Shown here: piece by piece, positions 17,185 to 24,892 of the stretch
Position numbering within the stretch: the stretch's first letter is position 1
How the letters are laid out: every line of letters starts with the position of its first letter
NCBI RefSeq assembly: GCF_016599855.1
Contig: NZ_CP067041.1
Coordinates: 2,604,001 to 2,668,000, forward strand
Length of the DNA stretch: 64,000 bases
DNA from: Bradyrhizobium diazoefficiens
GTDB taxonomy: Bacteria > Pseudomonadota > Alphaproteobacteria > Rhizobiales > Xanthobacteraceae
Direction of reading: 5' to 3'
The notes under the pieces: generated by a model
Database searches by the model: none
Told to the model about the DNA's origin: nothing
Seen by the model: the letters and a program-made list of their open reading frames with translations, nothing else
Program-made: the position numbers and the translations under genes

Positions 17185-19773
17185 GTGCTGCAAAGCGTAG
17201 TCGTTGCCATCGTCAGGGCCTGTACCCGGTTTGCCTCCGTCGTCGTCGTTCTCGGGCTCCTGCTGGCGGTCGGGGCGGGCTATTACGCGTCCCGGCACTT
17301 CGCCATCAATACCGACATCAATTCGCTGATCTCGCAGCACCTCGACTGGCGCCAGCGCGACCAGCAGTTCGACCGCGCCTTCGACCGCGATGCGACGATC
17401 CTGGCAGTCGTCGAGGGAGCGACGCCGGAGCTGACGACCGCCGCGGCGGATGCGCTCTATGCCAAATTGAAGCATGACAGGACCAATTTCGTCTCGATCC
17501 AGCAGCTCGGCACCGGCGAGTTCTTCGAGAAGAACGGCCTGTTGTTTCTTCCGACCGAAGAGGTCAGCAAGACCACCAGCCAGCTCGAATCCGCGGCGCC
17601 GCTGATCGAGATCATGGCCGGCGATCCTTCGATCCGCGGCCTCACCGGCGCGCTGGAAACGGGGCTCGCGGGCGTCAAGCGCGGACAGGTCAAGCTCGAT
17701 AGCACCGAGCGGCCGTTCAACCAGATCTCGCAGACGGTCGAGACCGTGCTCAACGAGGGAAACGCGACCTTCTCCTGGCGTGAGCTCGTCAGCGACCAGC
17801 CGCTGCAGGACTCGGATAGGCGCGCCTTCATCGAATTCAAACCGATCCTTGACTACAACGCGCTCGAGCCCGGCAAGGACGCCACCGACGCGGTCCGCAA
17901 GGCGGCGGCGGACCTCGATTTCGCGACCAAATACCACGCGCGCGTGCGGCTGACCGGTCCGGTTCCGATCGCGAACGAGGAATACGCCACCGTCCAGGAG
18001 GGCGCCGTCATCAATGGCATCGGCACCGTTCTCGTCGTGCTGTTCATCCTGTGGCTGGCGCTGCATTCGGCCAAGATCATCTTCGCCGTGTTCGTCAATC
18101 TTGTCGTCGGCCTCGCGATCACCACCGCTGCCGGCCTGATGATGGTCGGCTCGCTCAATCTGCTGTCGATCGCGTTTGCGGTGCTGTTCATCGGGCTCGG
18201 AGTCGATTTCGGGATCCAGTACAGCGTCCGCTACCGCTCGGAGCGTTACAAGGTCAATGATCTCGGCAAGGCGCTGGTGCTTGCCGCCAGACGTTCCGCA
18301 ATCCCGCTGTCGCTCGCTGCGATGGCCACCGCGGCCGGCTTCCTCTGCTTCATCCCGACCGACTACAAGGGCATCGCGGAGCTCGGCCAGATCGCCGGCG
18401 TCGGCATGCTGGTGGCGTTCGTCTCCTCGATCACCGTCCTGCCGGCAATGCTCAAGTTGCTCAACCCGCCCGGCGAGAAGGAGCCGGTCGGTTACGCTTT
18501 CCTGGCGCCGCTCGATCATTTCCTGGAGAAGTACCGCGTGCTCGTCGTCGGCGGCACGCTGCTGCTCGCGGTCGCCGGCCTGCCGCTGCTCTACTTCATG
18601 AAGTTCGACTTCAACCCGATGAACCTGCGCAACCCGAAGGCCGAATCGATCGCGACCTTCCTCGACCTCCGCAAGGATCCCAACACCGGCGCCAATGCCA
18701 TCAACGTGATGACCAATTCGGAAGAGCAGGCCAAACAGGTCGAGGCGAAGCTCGAGAAGGTGCCGGAGGTGCTGCGGGTGATGTCGCTCGACAGTTTCGT
18801 GCCGGAGGACCAGCAGCCGAAGCTGAAGCTGATCGCGCAGGCCGCGAAGGTCCTGAACCCCGCCCTCAATCCGGATCAGATTGACGCGGCGCCGTCGGAT
18901 CAGGAGAACGTCGAGGCGCTGAAGTCCTCGGTCGACAATCTGCGCCGTACCGCGGGGGACGCCGAGGGCCCGGGCGCAGTCGCCTCGCGCCGCCTCGCGG
19001 ACGCGCTCGCGAAGCTTGCAAATGCCGACGAGGCGACCCGCAACAAGGCGCAGGACGTGTTCGTGACGCCGATGAAGATCGTGTTCGACCAGCTCAGGAA
19101 TGCGATGCAGGCCGAACCGATCACCTTGAAGTCACTGCCGCCCGATCTCGTCAATGCCTGGAAGAGCAAGGACGGAATTATCCGCGTCGAGGCTCAGCCG
19201 AAGGGCGATCCCAACGACAACGATACGCTCCGCAAATTCGCGGCAGCCGTGCTTCAGGCCGAGCCGACCGCCATCGGCGGCCCGGTCTCGATCCTGAAAT
19301 CCGGCGACACCGTGGTGAGGGCGTTCATCCATGCCGGCGTTTACGCGCTGCTGGTGATCGGCCTGTTGCTGTGGATCACGCTGCGCCGCATCGTCGACGT
19401 GCTGATGACGCTGGTGCCGCTCCTGGTGGCGGGCGCGGTGACGCTCGAGATCTGCGTACTGATCGGCCTGCCGCTCAACTTCGCCAACATCGTCGCGTTC
19501 CCGCTGCTGCTCGGCATCGGCGTCGCGTTCAAGATCTACTATGTCGTGGCGTGGCGCTCCGGCAGGACAAACCTGCTTCAGACCAGCCTGACGCGCGCGA
19601 TCTTTTTCAGTGCGCTGACGACGGCAACCGCGTTCGGCAGCCTGTGGCTGTCGAGCCATCCGGGCACGTCCAGCATGGGCAAGCTGCTCGCACTTTCGCT
19701 GGTGACGACGCTTGCCGCAGTGCTGCTGTTCCAGCCGGCCCTAATGGGCAAACCCCGCAATCTCAGGGAGTAG
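17185..19773 (+). CDS. hpnN: Hopanoid transporter HpnN (MMPL/RND family)
   Basis: An 862-aa inner-membrane RND protein; HpnN moves hopanoids toward the outer membrane in Rhodopseudomonas. TM1 lies near residues 12-32, a first membrane block near 275-430 (with GLGVDFGIQYSVRYRSER), TM7 near 450-470 and a last block near 715-850. Two large periplasmic loops fit the family. Start is GTG 17185 with a purine-rich AGAAAAGAA before it; no better start exists nearby. Driven by an EcfG promoter 34 bp upstream. Its 3' end overlaps the convergent DUF2147 gene by 33 bp. Confidence 0.93.
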   Translation: MLQSVVVAIVRACTRFASVVVVLGLLLAVGAGYYASRHFAINTDINSLISQHLDWRQRDQQFDRAFDRDATILAVVEGATPELTTAAADALYAKLKHDRTNFVSIQQLGTGEFFEKNGLLFLPTEEVSKTTSQLESAAPLIEIMAGDPSIRGLTGALETGLAGVKRGQVKLDSTERPFNQISQTVETVLNEGNATFSWRELVSDQPLQDSDRRAFIEFKPILDYNALEPGKDATDAVRKAAADLDFATKYHARVRLTGPVPIANEEYATVQEGAVINGIGTVLVVLFILWLALHSAKIIFAVFVNLVVGLAITTAAGLMMVGSLNLLSIAFAVLFIGLGVDFGIQYSVRYRSERYKVNDLGKALVLAARRSAIPLSLAAMATAAGFLCFIPTDYKGIAELGQIAGVGMLVAFVSSITVLPAMLKLLNPPGEKEPVGYAFLAPLDHFLEKYRVLVVGGTLLLAVAGLPLLYFMKFDFNPMNLRNPKAESIATFLDLRKDPNTGANAINVMTNSEEQAKQVEAKLEKVPEVLRVMSLDSFVPEDQQPKLKLIAQAAKVLNPALNPDQIDAAPSDQENVEALKSSVDNLRRTAGDAEGPGAVASRRLADALAKLANADEATRNKAQDVFVTPMKIVFDQLRNAMQAEPITLKSLPPDLVNAWKSKDGIIRVEAQPKGDPNDNDTLRKFAAAVLQAEPTAIGGPVSILKSGDTVVRAFIHAGVYALLVIGLLLWITLRRIVDVLMTLVPLLVAGAVTLEICVLIGLPLNFANIVAFPLLLGIGVAFKIYYVVAWRSGRTNLLQTSLTRAIFFSALTTATAFGSLWLSSHPGTSSMGKLLALSLVTTLAAVLLFQPALMGKPRNLRE

Positions 19774-20367
19774 GCAGATGTCGCCGACGGGATCGGCGGC
19801 GCCTTTCTGGCCGGGCTTGGCCGCGGCCGCGCTCTTTGGAGCGCCCGTCGTCGGCGCTGGCGCCACCGTAGCCGGCGCGGCCTTGGACGCTGCGCCGGTG
19901 GTTCTTGGCGCACCTTTGGCCATGGCATTGGCGGTGCTCAAGGGAATAGGCGGACCGATGCGGGTCCAGGTCTCGCCGCCGCACAGGAAGCCGAGCACGC
20001 AGCCCTTGATCTCGAGCTGGTCGGTGCCGACAGGCGTGATGGTCGCACTATACATCTGACCATCCTTGGCATTGTAGACCTGACCTTCCCACTGTTCGGC
20101 GCCAGCGGTCTTCTTCATGTTGATCAGGGTCGCCATGCCCAGTGTCGGCCTGTTCTTTTTTGAGACATCTGGGTTGTTCTGGTCGCGGCCGCCGGGTTGC
20201 TTTTCCCAGGAAACCGCGCCCCACATGCTGCCATTGCATTGGGCGACGCGGATATTGGCGACGCCATCGGCGACCCGCCAATCGCCGGTGGGATCGGCGG
20301 CGAGCGCCGGAGCCAGGCCGGCGTAACCGCCAGCCAGTATTAGTCCGGTGTAAAGGGCTAAACGCAT
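19741..20367 (-). CDS. Secreted DUF2147-family protein
   Basis: A 208-aa precursor with a Sec signal peptide (MRLALYTGLILAGGYAGLAP, cleavage after ALAA near 25). The mature domain has the DUF2147 pattern: DPTGDWRVADGVANIRV, CNGSMWGAVSWEKQPG, DQNNPDV and GQMYSATITPVGTDQLEIKG, a lipocalin-like beta fold. The last 70 residues are Ala/Pro/Thr-rich and probably disordered. AAGGAA lies 8 bp before ATG 20367. A DUF2147 gene beside hpnN is a recurring arrangement in hopanoid clusters as far as I recall; its function is unknown. It is convergent with hpnN and overlaps it by 33 bp. Confidence 0.85.
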   Translation of the reverse strand: MRLALYTGLILAGGYAGLAPALAADPTGDWRVADGVANIRVAQCNGSMWGAVSWEKQPGGRDQNNPDVSKKNRPTLGMATLINMKKTAGAEQWEGQVYNAKDGQMYSATITPVGTDQLEIKGCVLGFLCGGETWTRIGPPIPLSTANAMAKGAPRTTGAASKAAPATVAPAPTTGAPKSAAAAKPGQKGAADPVGDICLLPEIAGFAH

Positions 20368-20509
20368 GATGGTTCCTTGGCAGTGCAACATGGTCTAAAG
20401 CTGTGCTTGCGAAGATGGTCCGAAAAAGGGCAAAAGGCCGCACAGACCCTTTTCCGTTTGCTGACCGTTTTCAGTTGACGAAGCGGCCCTCAACCGAAGT
20501 ATGTAGCGG

Positions 20510-21901
20510 ATGAACAGTCCAAATCCAGACATGTCCCAGTTGTTCGCGGACCGTCAGGCCCAGCGCAGCACCCTGCATAATCGGTACCTGAACGAGCAGT
20601 TCGTCCGGGTTCTCAAGACCATCGGCTATGACGTCGGCTTCCAGAAGGGGCAGGGGCAGTACCTCTACGATCGCGACGGTGCGCGCTATCTCGACCTGCT
20701 GTCCGGCTTTGGCGTGTTTGCGATCGGGCGCAATCATCCGGCGATGCGCGAGGCGCTGAAAAGCGTGCTCGACGCCGATCTGCCCAATCTGGTCCAGTTC
20801 GACGTCTCGGTGCTGGCCGGCGTGCTTGCCGAGCGGCTGTTGAAATATGTTCCCTATCTCGACAAGGCGTTCTTCGCTAATTCCGGCGCCGAATGCGTCG
20901 AGGCCGCGATCAAGTTCGCGCGCGGCGCCACCGGCCGCCCCGGCATCGTCTATTGCGCCCACGGCTATCATGGCCTGACCTATGGCGCGTTGTCGCTGAC
21001 CGGTGATTCGAACTTCCGCACCGGCTTCGAGCCGCTGCTGCCGGGGTGCACCTCGGTTCCGTTCAACGATCTGGCCGCGCTCGAGAAGGCGCTGGCATCG
21101 CGCGAGGTCGCGGCCTTCGTGGTCGAGCCGATCCAGGGCAAGGGCGTCAACATGCCCTCCGACGAGTTCCTGCCGGGCGCGGCCGCGCTCTGCAAGAAGT
21201 ACGGCACGCTGCTCGTCGCCGACGAGATCCAGACCGGTATGGGCCGCACCGGGCGCTTCCTCGCGGTCGAGCACTGGAATGTCGAGCCCGACATGGTGCT
21301 GCTGTCGAAGTCGCTGTCGGGCGGCCACGTGCCCGTCGGCGCGGTGCTGACGCGCAAGAGCATCTTCGACAAGATCTTCAACCAGATGGACCGCGCCGTG
21401 GTGCACGGTTCGACCTTCTCCAAGAACGACCTCGCGATGGCCGCCGGCATCGCCACACTCGACGTGATGGAATCGGAGAAGCTGATCGAGACCGCCGCCA
21501 AGCGCGGCGCCGAGCTTCGCCTCGCGCTCACCCGCATGGTGCCCGGCTATGAGCTGATGAAAGAAGTCCGCGGCAAGGGCTTGATGATCGGCATCGAGTT
21601 CGGGCCGCCGAAATCGCTGCGGCTGCGGGCGTCCTGGAACGTGCTGGAGGCCGCCAACAAGGGCCTGTTCTGCCAGCTCATCACCGTGCCGCTGTTCAAG
21701 GACCACAAGGTCCTCACGCAGGTCGCCGGCCACGGCAGCCACACCATCAAGCTGCTGCCGCCGCTCACCATCACCGAAGAAGACTGCAGCTGGGTCGAGA
21801 AGGCGTTCGACGACGTCATCGCCGGTAGCCACAAGGTCCCCGGTGCGATCTGGTCGCTCGGCAAGACGCTGGTGGACAACGCGGTGCGGCGGTCGGCGTA
21901 A
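20510..21901 (+). CDS. hpnO: Hopanoid aminotransferase HpnO
   Basis: A 463-aa class III PLP aminotransferase that converts ribosylhopane to aminobacteriohopanetriol. Family features: NSGAECVEAAIKFARGATGR, the DEIQTGMGRTG motif with its cofactor Asp, and the PLP-binding Lys267 in LLSKSLSGGHVPVGAV. It is a single gene reading away from the DUF2147 gene; the spacer of about 140 bp shows no EcfG box. A large palindrome begins 23 bp after the stop. Together with hpnP, hpnCDE, shc, hpnG, hpnH and hpnN, the window covers the whole C-2-methylated aminohopanoid route except the shared precursor supply. Confidence 0.94.
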   Translation: MNSPNPDMSQLFADRQAQRSTLHNRYLNEQFVRVLKTIGYDVGFQKGQGQYLYDRDGARYLDLLSGFGVFAIGRNHPAMREALKSVLDADLPNLVQFDVSVLAGVLAERLLKYVPYLDKAFFANSGAECVEAAIKFARGATGRPGIVYCAHGYHGLTYGALSLTGDSNFRTGFEPLLPGCTSVPFNDLAALEKALASREVAAFVVEPIQGKGVNMPSDEFLPGAAALCKKYGTLLVADEIQTGMGRTGRFLAVEHWNVEPDMVLLSKSLSGGHVPVGAVLTRKSIFDKIFNQMDRAVVHGSTFSKNDLAMAAGIATLDVMESEKLIETAAKRGAELRLALTRMVPGYELMKEVRGKGLMIGIEFGPPKSLRLRASWNVLEAANKGLFCQLITVPLFKDHKVLTQVAGHGSHTIKLLPPLTITEEDCSWVEKAFDDVIAGSHKVPGAIWSLGKTLVDNAVRRSA

Positions 21902-21924
21902 GTTCGCCGATCTATCTCAGCAAT

Positions 21925-22004
21925 CGTCATTGCGAGCGAAGCGAAGCAATCCAGTATCCCTCCGCGGATACAGTCTGGATTGCTTCGCTTCGCTCGCAAT
22001 GACG
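21925..22004. repeat. 80-bp dispersed palindrome (repeat family B)
   Basis: A 30-base arm starting CGTCATTGCGAGCGAAGCG (21925-21954) has its perfect reverse complement at 21975-22004. Inside lies a second small palindrome, GTATCC / GGATAC. It sits between the convergent ends of hpnO and the anti-sigma gene and could fold into one long hairpin. The type is common between genes in Bradyrhizobium and Rhodopseudomonas by memory. Confidence 0.9.
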
Positions 22005-22009
22005 GTGGA

Positions 22010-22774
22010 CTACCCCTCCACATTCGCCTTCATCGCGGCCTCGAACTTGTCGACGAACTCGGTGAGCTCGTCGTTGCCGATGTCGCTGACGGCCCAGAAA
22101 TTCAGGCCGCGCTGGCCCCAGCGGCGGCAGTTGAAGCCCTGCATGGTCTGGGTCTTCGGCGGCCGGTGTTCGGTGCTCGCGGTCTGCGACACGAACAGAT
22201 TGATGATGTGCTGCCGGCGCCGGTAGACCACTGCGCCGATCGCGCGCGCATCGACATAGTCGAGCCGGCCGCCGACCAGCGTAAAACCTTGCGCGGTGAG
22301 ATCGATCACAGGCGGGGCGACGTCCAGCTTGCCGTTGAACCACGGTTTGACGGTGTGCTGGTCGGTCGAGACCACGTCGATGAGGTGGCCGGCCTGGAGC
22401 GAGCGCAGATGCGCGGAGACGACCTCCGAGAGGATGCGTTGCTGGTCGTCCTGGCGCAGCACGACAGCGACGACGCCCGAGGCGGCGAGTGCGGAGACGG
22501 CAGAACCCATCGCAAAGCCGCGCAGCACCGAGCGTCGGCTGGGCTGCGGCCGCGCCTGCGGCAGCGACGCCTCGATTCGGGCGCGTAAGGTCGCCGGTGC
22601 GGTGTAGCGCAGTTTCGCGTCGGCAAGCGCGCGCTTCATATCGCGCTGGGCCGCCAACTCGGCCGCGCAGGCCGGGCAGCTTGCGATATGGGCTTCGACC
22701 TCGCGTGCGTGGCCGGCATCGAGCTCGTTGTCGAGCAGCGCATGAAGCAGAATCTTTGCTTCGTCGCAGGTCAT
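22010..22774 (-). CDS. Zinc-finger anti-sigma factor
   Basis: A 254-aa membrane anti-sigma factor. The N-terminal ZAS domain has the zinc motif HIASCPAC (His29, Cys33, Cys36) after TCDEAKILLHALLDNEL. One membrane segment lies near residues 86-106, leaving about 145 residues in the periplasm. The start overlaps the stop of the ECF sigma gene (22771-22774), the usual pairing. The periplasmic part should sense an envelope signal; the neighbouring cupredoxin suggests copper or redox, which is only inference. Confidence 0.9.
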   Translation of the reverse strand: MTCDEAKILLHALLDNELDAGHAREVEAHIASCPACAAELAAQRDMKRALADAKLRYTAPATLRARIEASLPQARPQPSRRSVLRGFAMGSAVSALAASGVVAVVLRQDDQQRILSEVVSAHLRSLQAGHLIDVVSTDQHTVKPWFNGKLDVAPPVIDLTAQGFTLVGGRLDYVDARAIGAVVYRRRQHIINLFVSQTASTEHRPPKTQTMQGFNCRRWGQRGLNFWAVSDIGNDELTEFVDKFEAAMKANVEG

Positions 22775-23319
22775 TTCGAATGCTCCTCTTCCGCCGTCCA
22801 GGCCGCGCGCAGCATGGCGCGGGCGCGTGCGAGGCGGGACATCACGGTGCCGACGGGGGCGCCGACGGTTTCGGCGATTTCACGATAAGACAGGTTGTTG
22901 ATCTCCCGCAGCACGAAGGTCTCCTTGAACGGCTCGGCAAGCGCGTCGATCAGCTTGCGGATGGCGCCGGCGTCGCGGCTGCGTAACACTTCGGTTTCCG
23001 GGCTCGCCTCGGTCTCCTGCCACATCGGCGTCTGCTCGGGGGCGCCGGGGGTGTCCTCGATCGCGGCGTGCGAGTGCGCGCGTCTGGCATATTCGGCATT
23101 GCAGACGTTGCGCAGGATCGCGAACAGCCAGGGCTTCATCGCCGGGCCGCGATAGCTGTCGAAATGCTTCAATGCGCGCAAATAGCATTCCTGCACCGCG
23201 TCCTCGGCGTCGGAGGCGTCGCGCAGCAGATAGCGTGCGAGCGTGTAGACGTCGTCGAGATAGGGCAGGGCCGCCTCGCGGAAGCGCTGCGCCTTCTGGA
23301 AATCGTCGCTGACGGGCAT
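22771..23319 (-). CDS. ECF sigma factor
   Basis: A 182-aa group IV sigma factor. Region 2 is visible as LPYLDDVYTLARYLLRDASDAEDAVQECYLRALKHF (in pieces) and region 4 as LREINNLSYREIAETVGAPVGTVMSRLARAR near the C-terminus, with a linker rich in Glu and Pro. It pairs with the overlapping anti-sigma gene. ATG 23319 is preferred to one at 23466, which would lie within the cupredoxin gene; the ribosome site is weak (AGAGG close to the ATG). It is preceded by the cupredoxin and metallophosphoesterase genes on the same strand and probably shares their promoter. Confidence 0.92.
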   Translation of the reverse strand: MPVSDDFQKAQRFREAALPYLDDVYTLARYLLRDASDAEDAVQECYLRALKHFDSYRGPAMKPWLFAILRNVCNAEYARRAHSHAAIEDTPGAPEQTPMWQETEASPETEVLRSRDAGAIRKLIDALAEPFKETFVLREINNLSYREIAETVGAPVGTVMSRLARARAMLRAAWTAEEEHSK

Positions 23320-23458
23320 CGCCTCTCGCTTTGCCTCTTGCTGCGTTGCGTACGTCGTTGCTTGCTTCGTGTCGCTCTCGGGCCCGACTGAAGACAAACA
23401 AGCCCGGCCAGCGTTGGACCACCAGCCGGGCAAGACAGAGATGCCTTGGTTGGAGACG

Positions 23459-23800
23459 TTACTCAACCTTGATCATCCCCGTCATGTGCGGGTGCAACGA
23501 ACAAAAATACTTGTAGTCGCCCGCATTGGTGAAGGTGAACGTGAACTTGTCGTCGGTATCAAGGGTCTTGGACCTGAATTTGCCGGCCGACACCACGGTG
23601 TGCGGGATGTCGTCCCGATTGGTCCAGGTCACCGTCGTTCCAACCTTGATCTTGAGCTCCGGCGGCTGGAAAACGAAATTATCGATATGCACCTCCATGT
23701 TGGTGTCATCGGCATGGGCGGTCGTGACGGGCAAGAGGATGGCCGCGGCCAAAGTGAGACCGAAGTCGACGGAGAAGTCGCGGCGATTGAGTGTCTTCAT
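23459..23800 (-). CDS. Secreted cupredoxin (amicyanin/plastocyanin-like)
   Basis: A 113-aa blue-copper protein. All four expected ligands are present: His67 in DIPHTVV, then Cys100, His103 and Met106 in FCSLHPHM. The N-terminus (NRRDFS followed by a hydrophobic stretch to AHA near 30) is an export signal that could be Tat- or Sec-dependent. It should carry electrons or bind copper in the periplasm. It lies between a Tat-type metallophosphoesterase (25 bp upstream) and the ECF sigma gene. Confidence 0.9.
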   Translation of the reverse strand: MKTLNRRDFSVDFGLTLAAAILLPVTTAHADDTNMEVHIDNFVFQPPELKIKVGTTVTWTNRDDIPHTVVSAGKFRSKTLDTDDKFTFTFTNAGDYKYFCSLHPHMTGMIKVE

Positions 23801-23824
23801 TGTCAGCTTCCGATCAACCTTGAA

Positions 23825-24769
23825 TCAACCTTGGAGCGGCGTGTCGATGATGGCGAGCCGCTGCTCGTTTTGCTTGAAGTTGATGCTGGCGACCCCGAGC
23901 ATCGAGCGGAGCTTGGCGTCCTCGACCTTCATCGGTCCGGGCGAGGAGGCGGCGCCCGGCGCCGGCTGCGGGAAGGCGGTCGAACGCGCGGTGTGGAAGG
24001 TGACGTTGCCTTCCACCTTCTGCATCACCTGATGAATGTGGCCGTTCAGCACGGTCACCGAGCCAAAACCCTTGACGTATTCGAGCGCGCGGCCGCCATC
24101 CTCGGTGCCCCAGCCCCATTCCGGATAGACGGTCCAGAGCGGGATGTGAGCGAACAGCACGACCGGGGTGGATTTCGACTTGCCGCGCAGGTCGTCCTCA
24201 AGCCAGGACAGCTGTTCGGCGCCGAGATTGCCAAGGCCGCCGGCCTTGAGGTCGACGACGTTAACGAGGCCGATGAAGTGCACGCCGCCGGCGTCGAAGG
24301 AGTACCAGCCCGCGCCCTTGGTGCCGCGGCCGTAACGCTCGCGATAGAACTTCACCTCTTCGTCGAGGAAGTCATGCTCGCCGGGCACGTAATGCACGTC
24401 CAGTTTGGACTGCGAGATGATGCGATCGGCGTTGTCGAACTCGGCAGCCTTGGAGAGATGGGTGATGTCGCCGGTGTGGATCATGAACGACGGCTTGGCC
24501 GGCATCGCATTGATCTTGTTGACCGCTTCCTCCAGCGTGCCCAGCGCATTGGGGTTGGCCGGCTTGTCGAAGCCGACATGGCTGTCGCTGATCTGGAGGA
24601 AGGTCATGCCGGGTGCCGCGGCGGTTGCGGCCTGCGCGGAATCGATGATGCCGAGCGAGCGCGGCACGCCGCCTGTGATGGTCCAGAGCACCCCGGTGCC
24701 GGCCCAGGTCATGCATTCCAGCACCTTGCGACGGCTTAAGCCGTGGTCCCCGTGATCGTGTCCGCTCAT
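23825..24769 (-). CDS. Tat-exported metallophosphoesterase
   Basis: A 314-aa calcineurin-like phosphoesterase. Metal motifs are in order: SDSH (Asp62, His64), HTGD (Asp101), GEHD (residues 130-133, a variant of the usual GNHD), His208 in LFAHIP and GHIH (243-246). The N-terminus is a twin-arginine signal, SRRKVLE followed by a hydrophobic segment and cleavage near SAQA 44-47; a His-rich tag (GHDHGDHG) precedes it. It begins the four-gene operon with cupredoxin, ECF sigma and anti-sigma. The substrate is unknown. Confidence 0.9.
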   Translation of the reverse strand: MSGHDHGDHGLSRRKVLECMTWAGTGVLWTITGGVPRSLGIIDSAQAATAAAPGMTFLQISDSHVGFDKPANPNALGTLEEAVNKINAMPAKPSFMIHTGDITHLSKAAEFDNADRIISQSKLDVHYVPGEHDFLDEEVKFYRERYGRGTKGAGWYSFDAGGVHFIGLVNVVDLKAGGLGNLGAEQLSWLEDDLRGKSKSTPVVLFAHIPLWTVYPEWGWGTEDGGRALEYVKGFGSVTVLNGHIHQVMQKVEGNVTFHTARSTAFPQPAPGAASSPGPMKVEDAKLRSMLGVASINFKQNEQRLAIIDTPLQG

Positions 24770-24892
24770 CGCACGTCTCCTTTGGCCCGGAATTGGGCTT
24801 CGGGGAGGTGATTGGGGAAACGAGCAGCTTATTCCCGGTTGGGATGACGTTTTCGTGAGCAGGCTGACCTATCGCGGCCGAACTCCGTCAAG

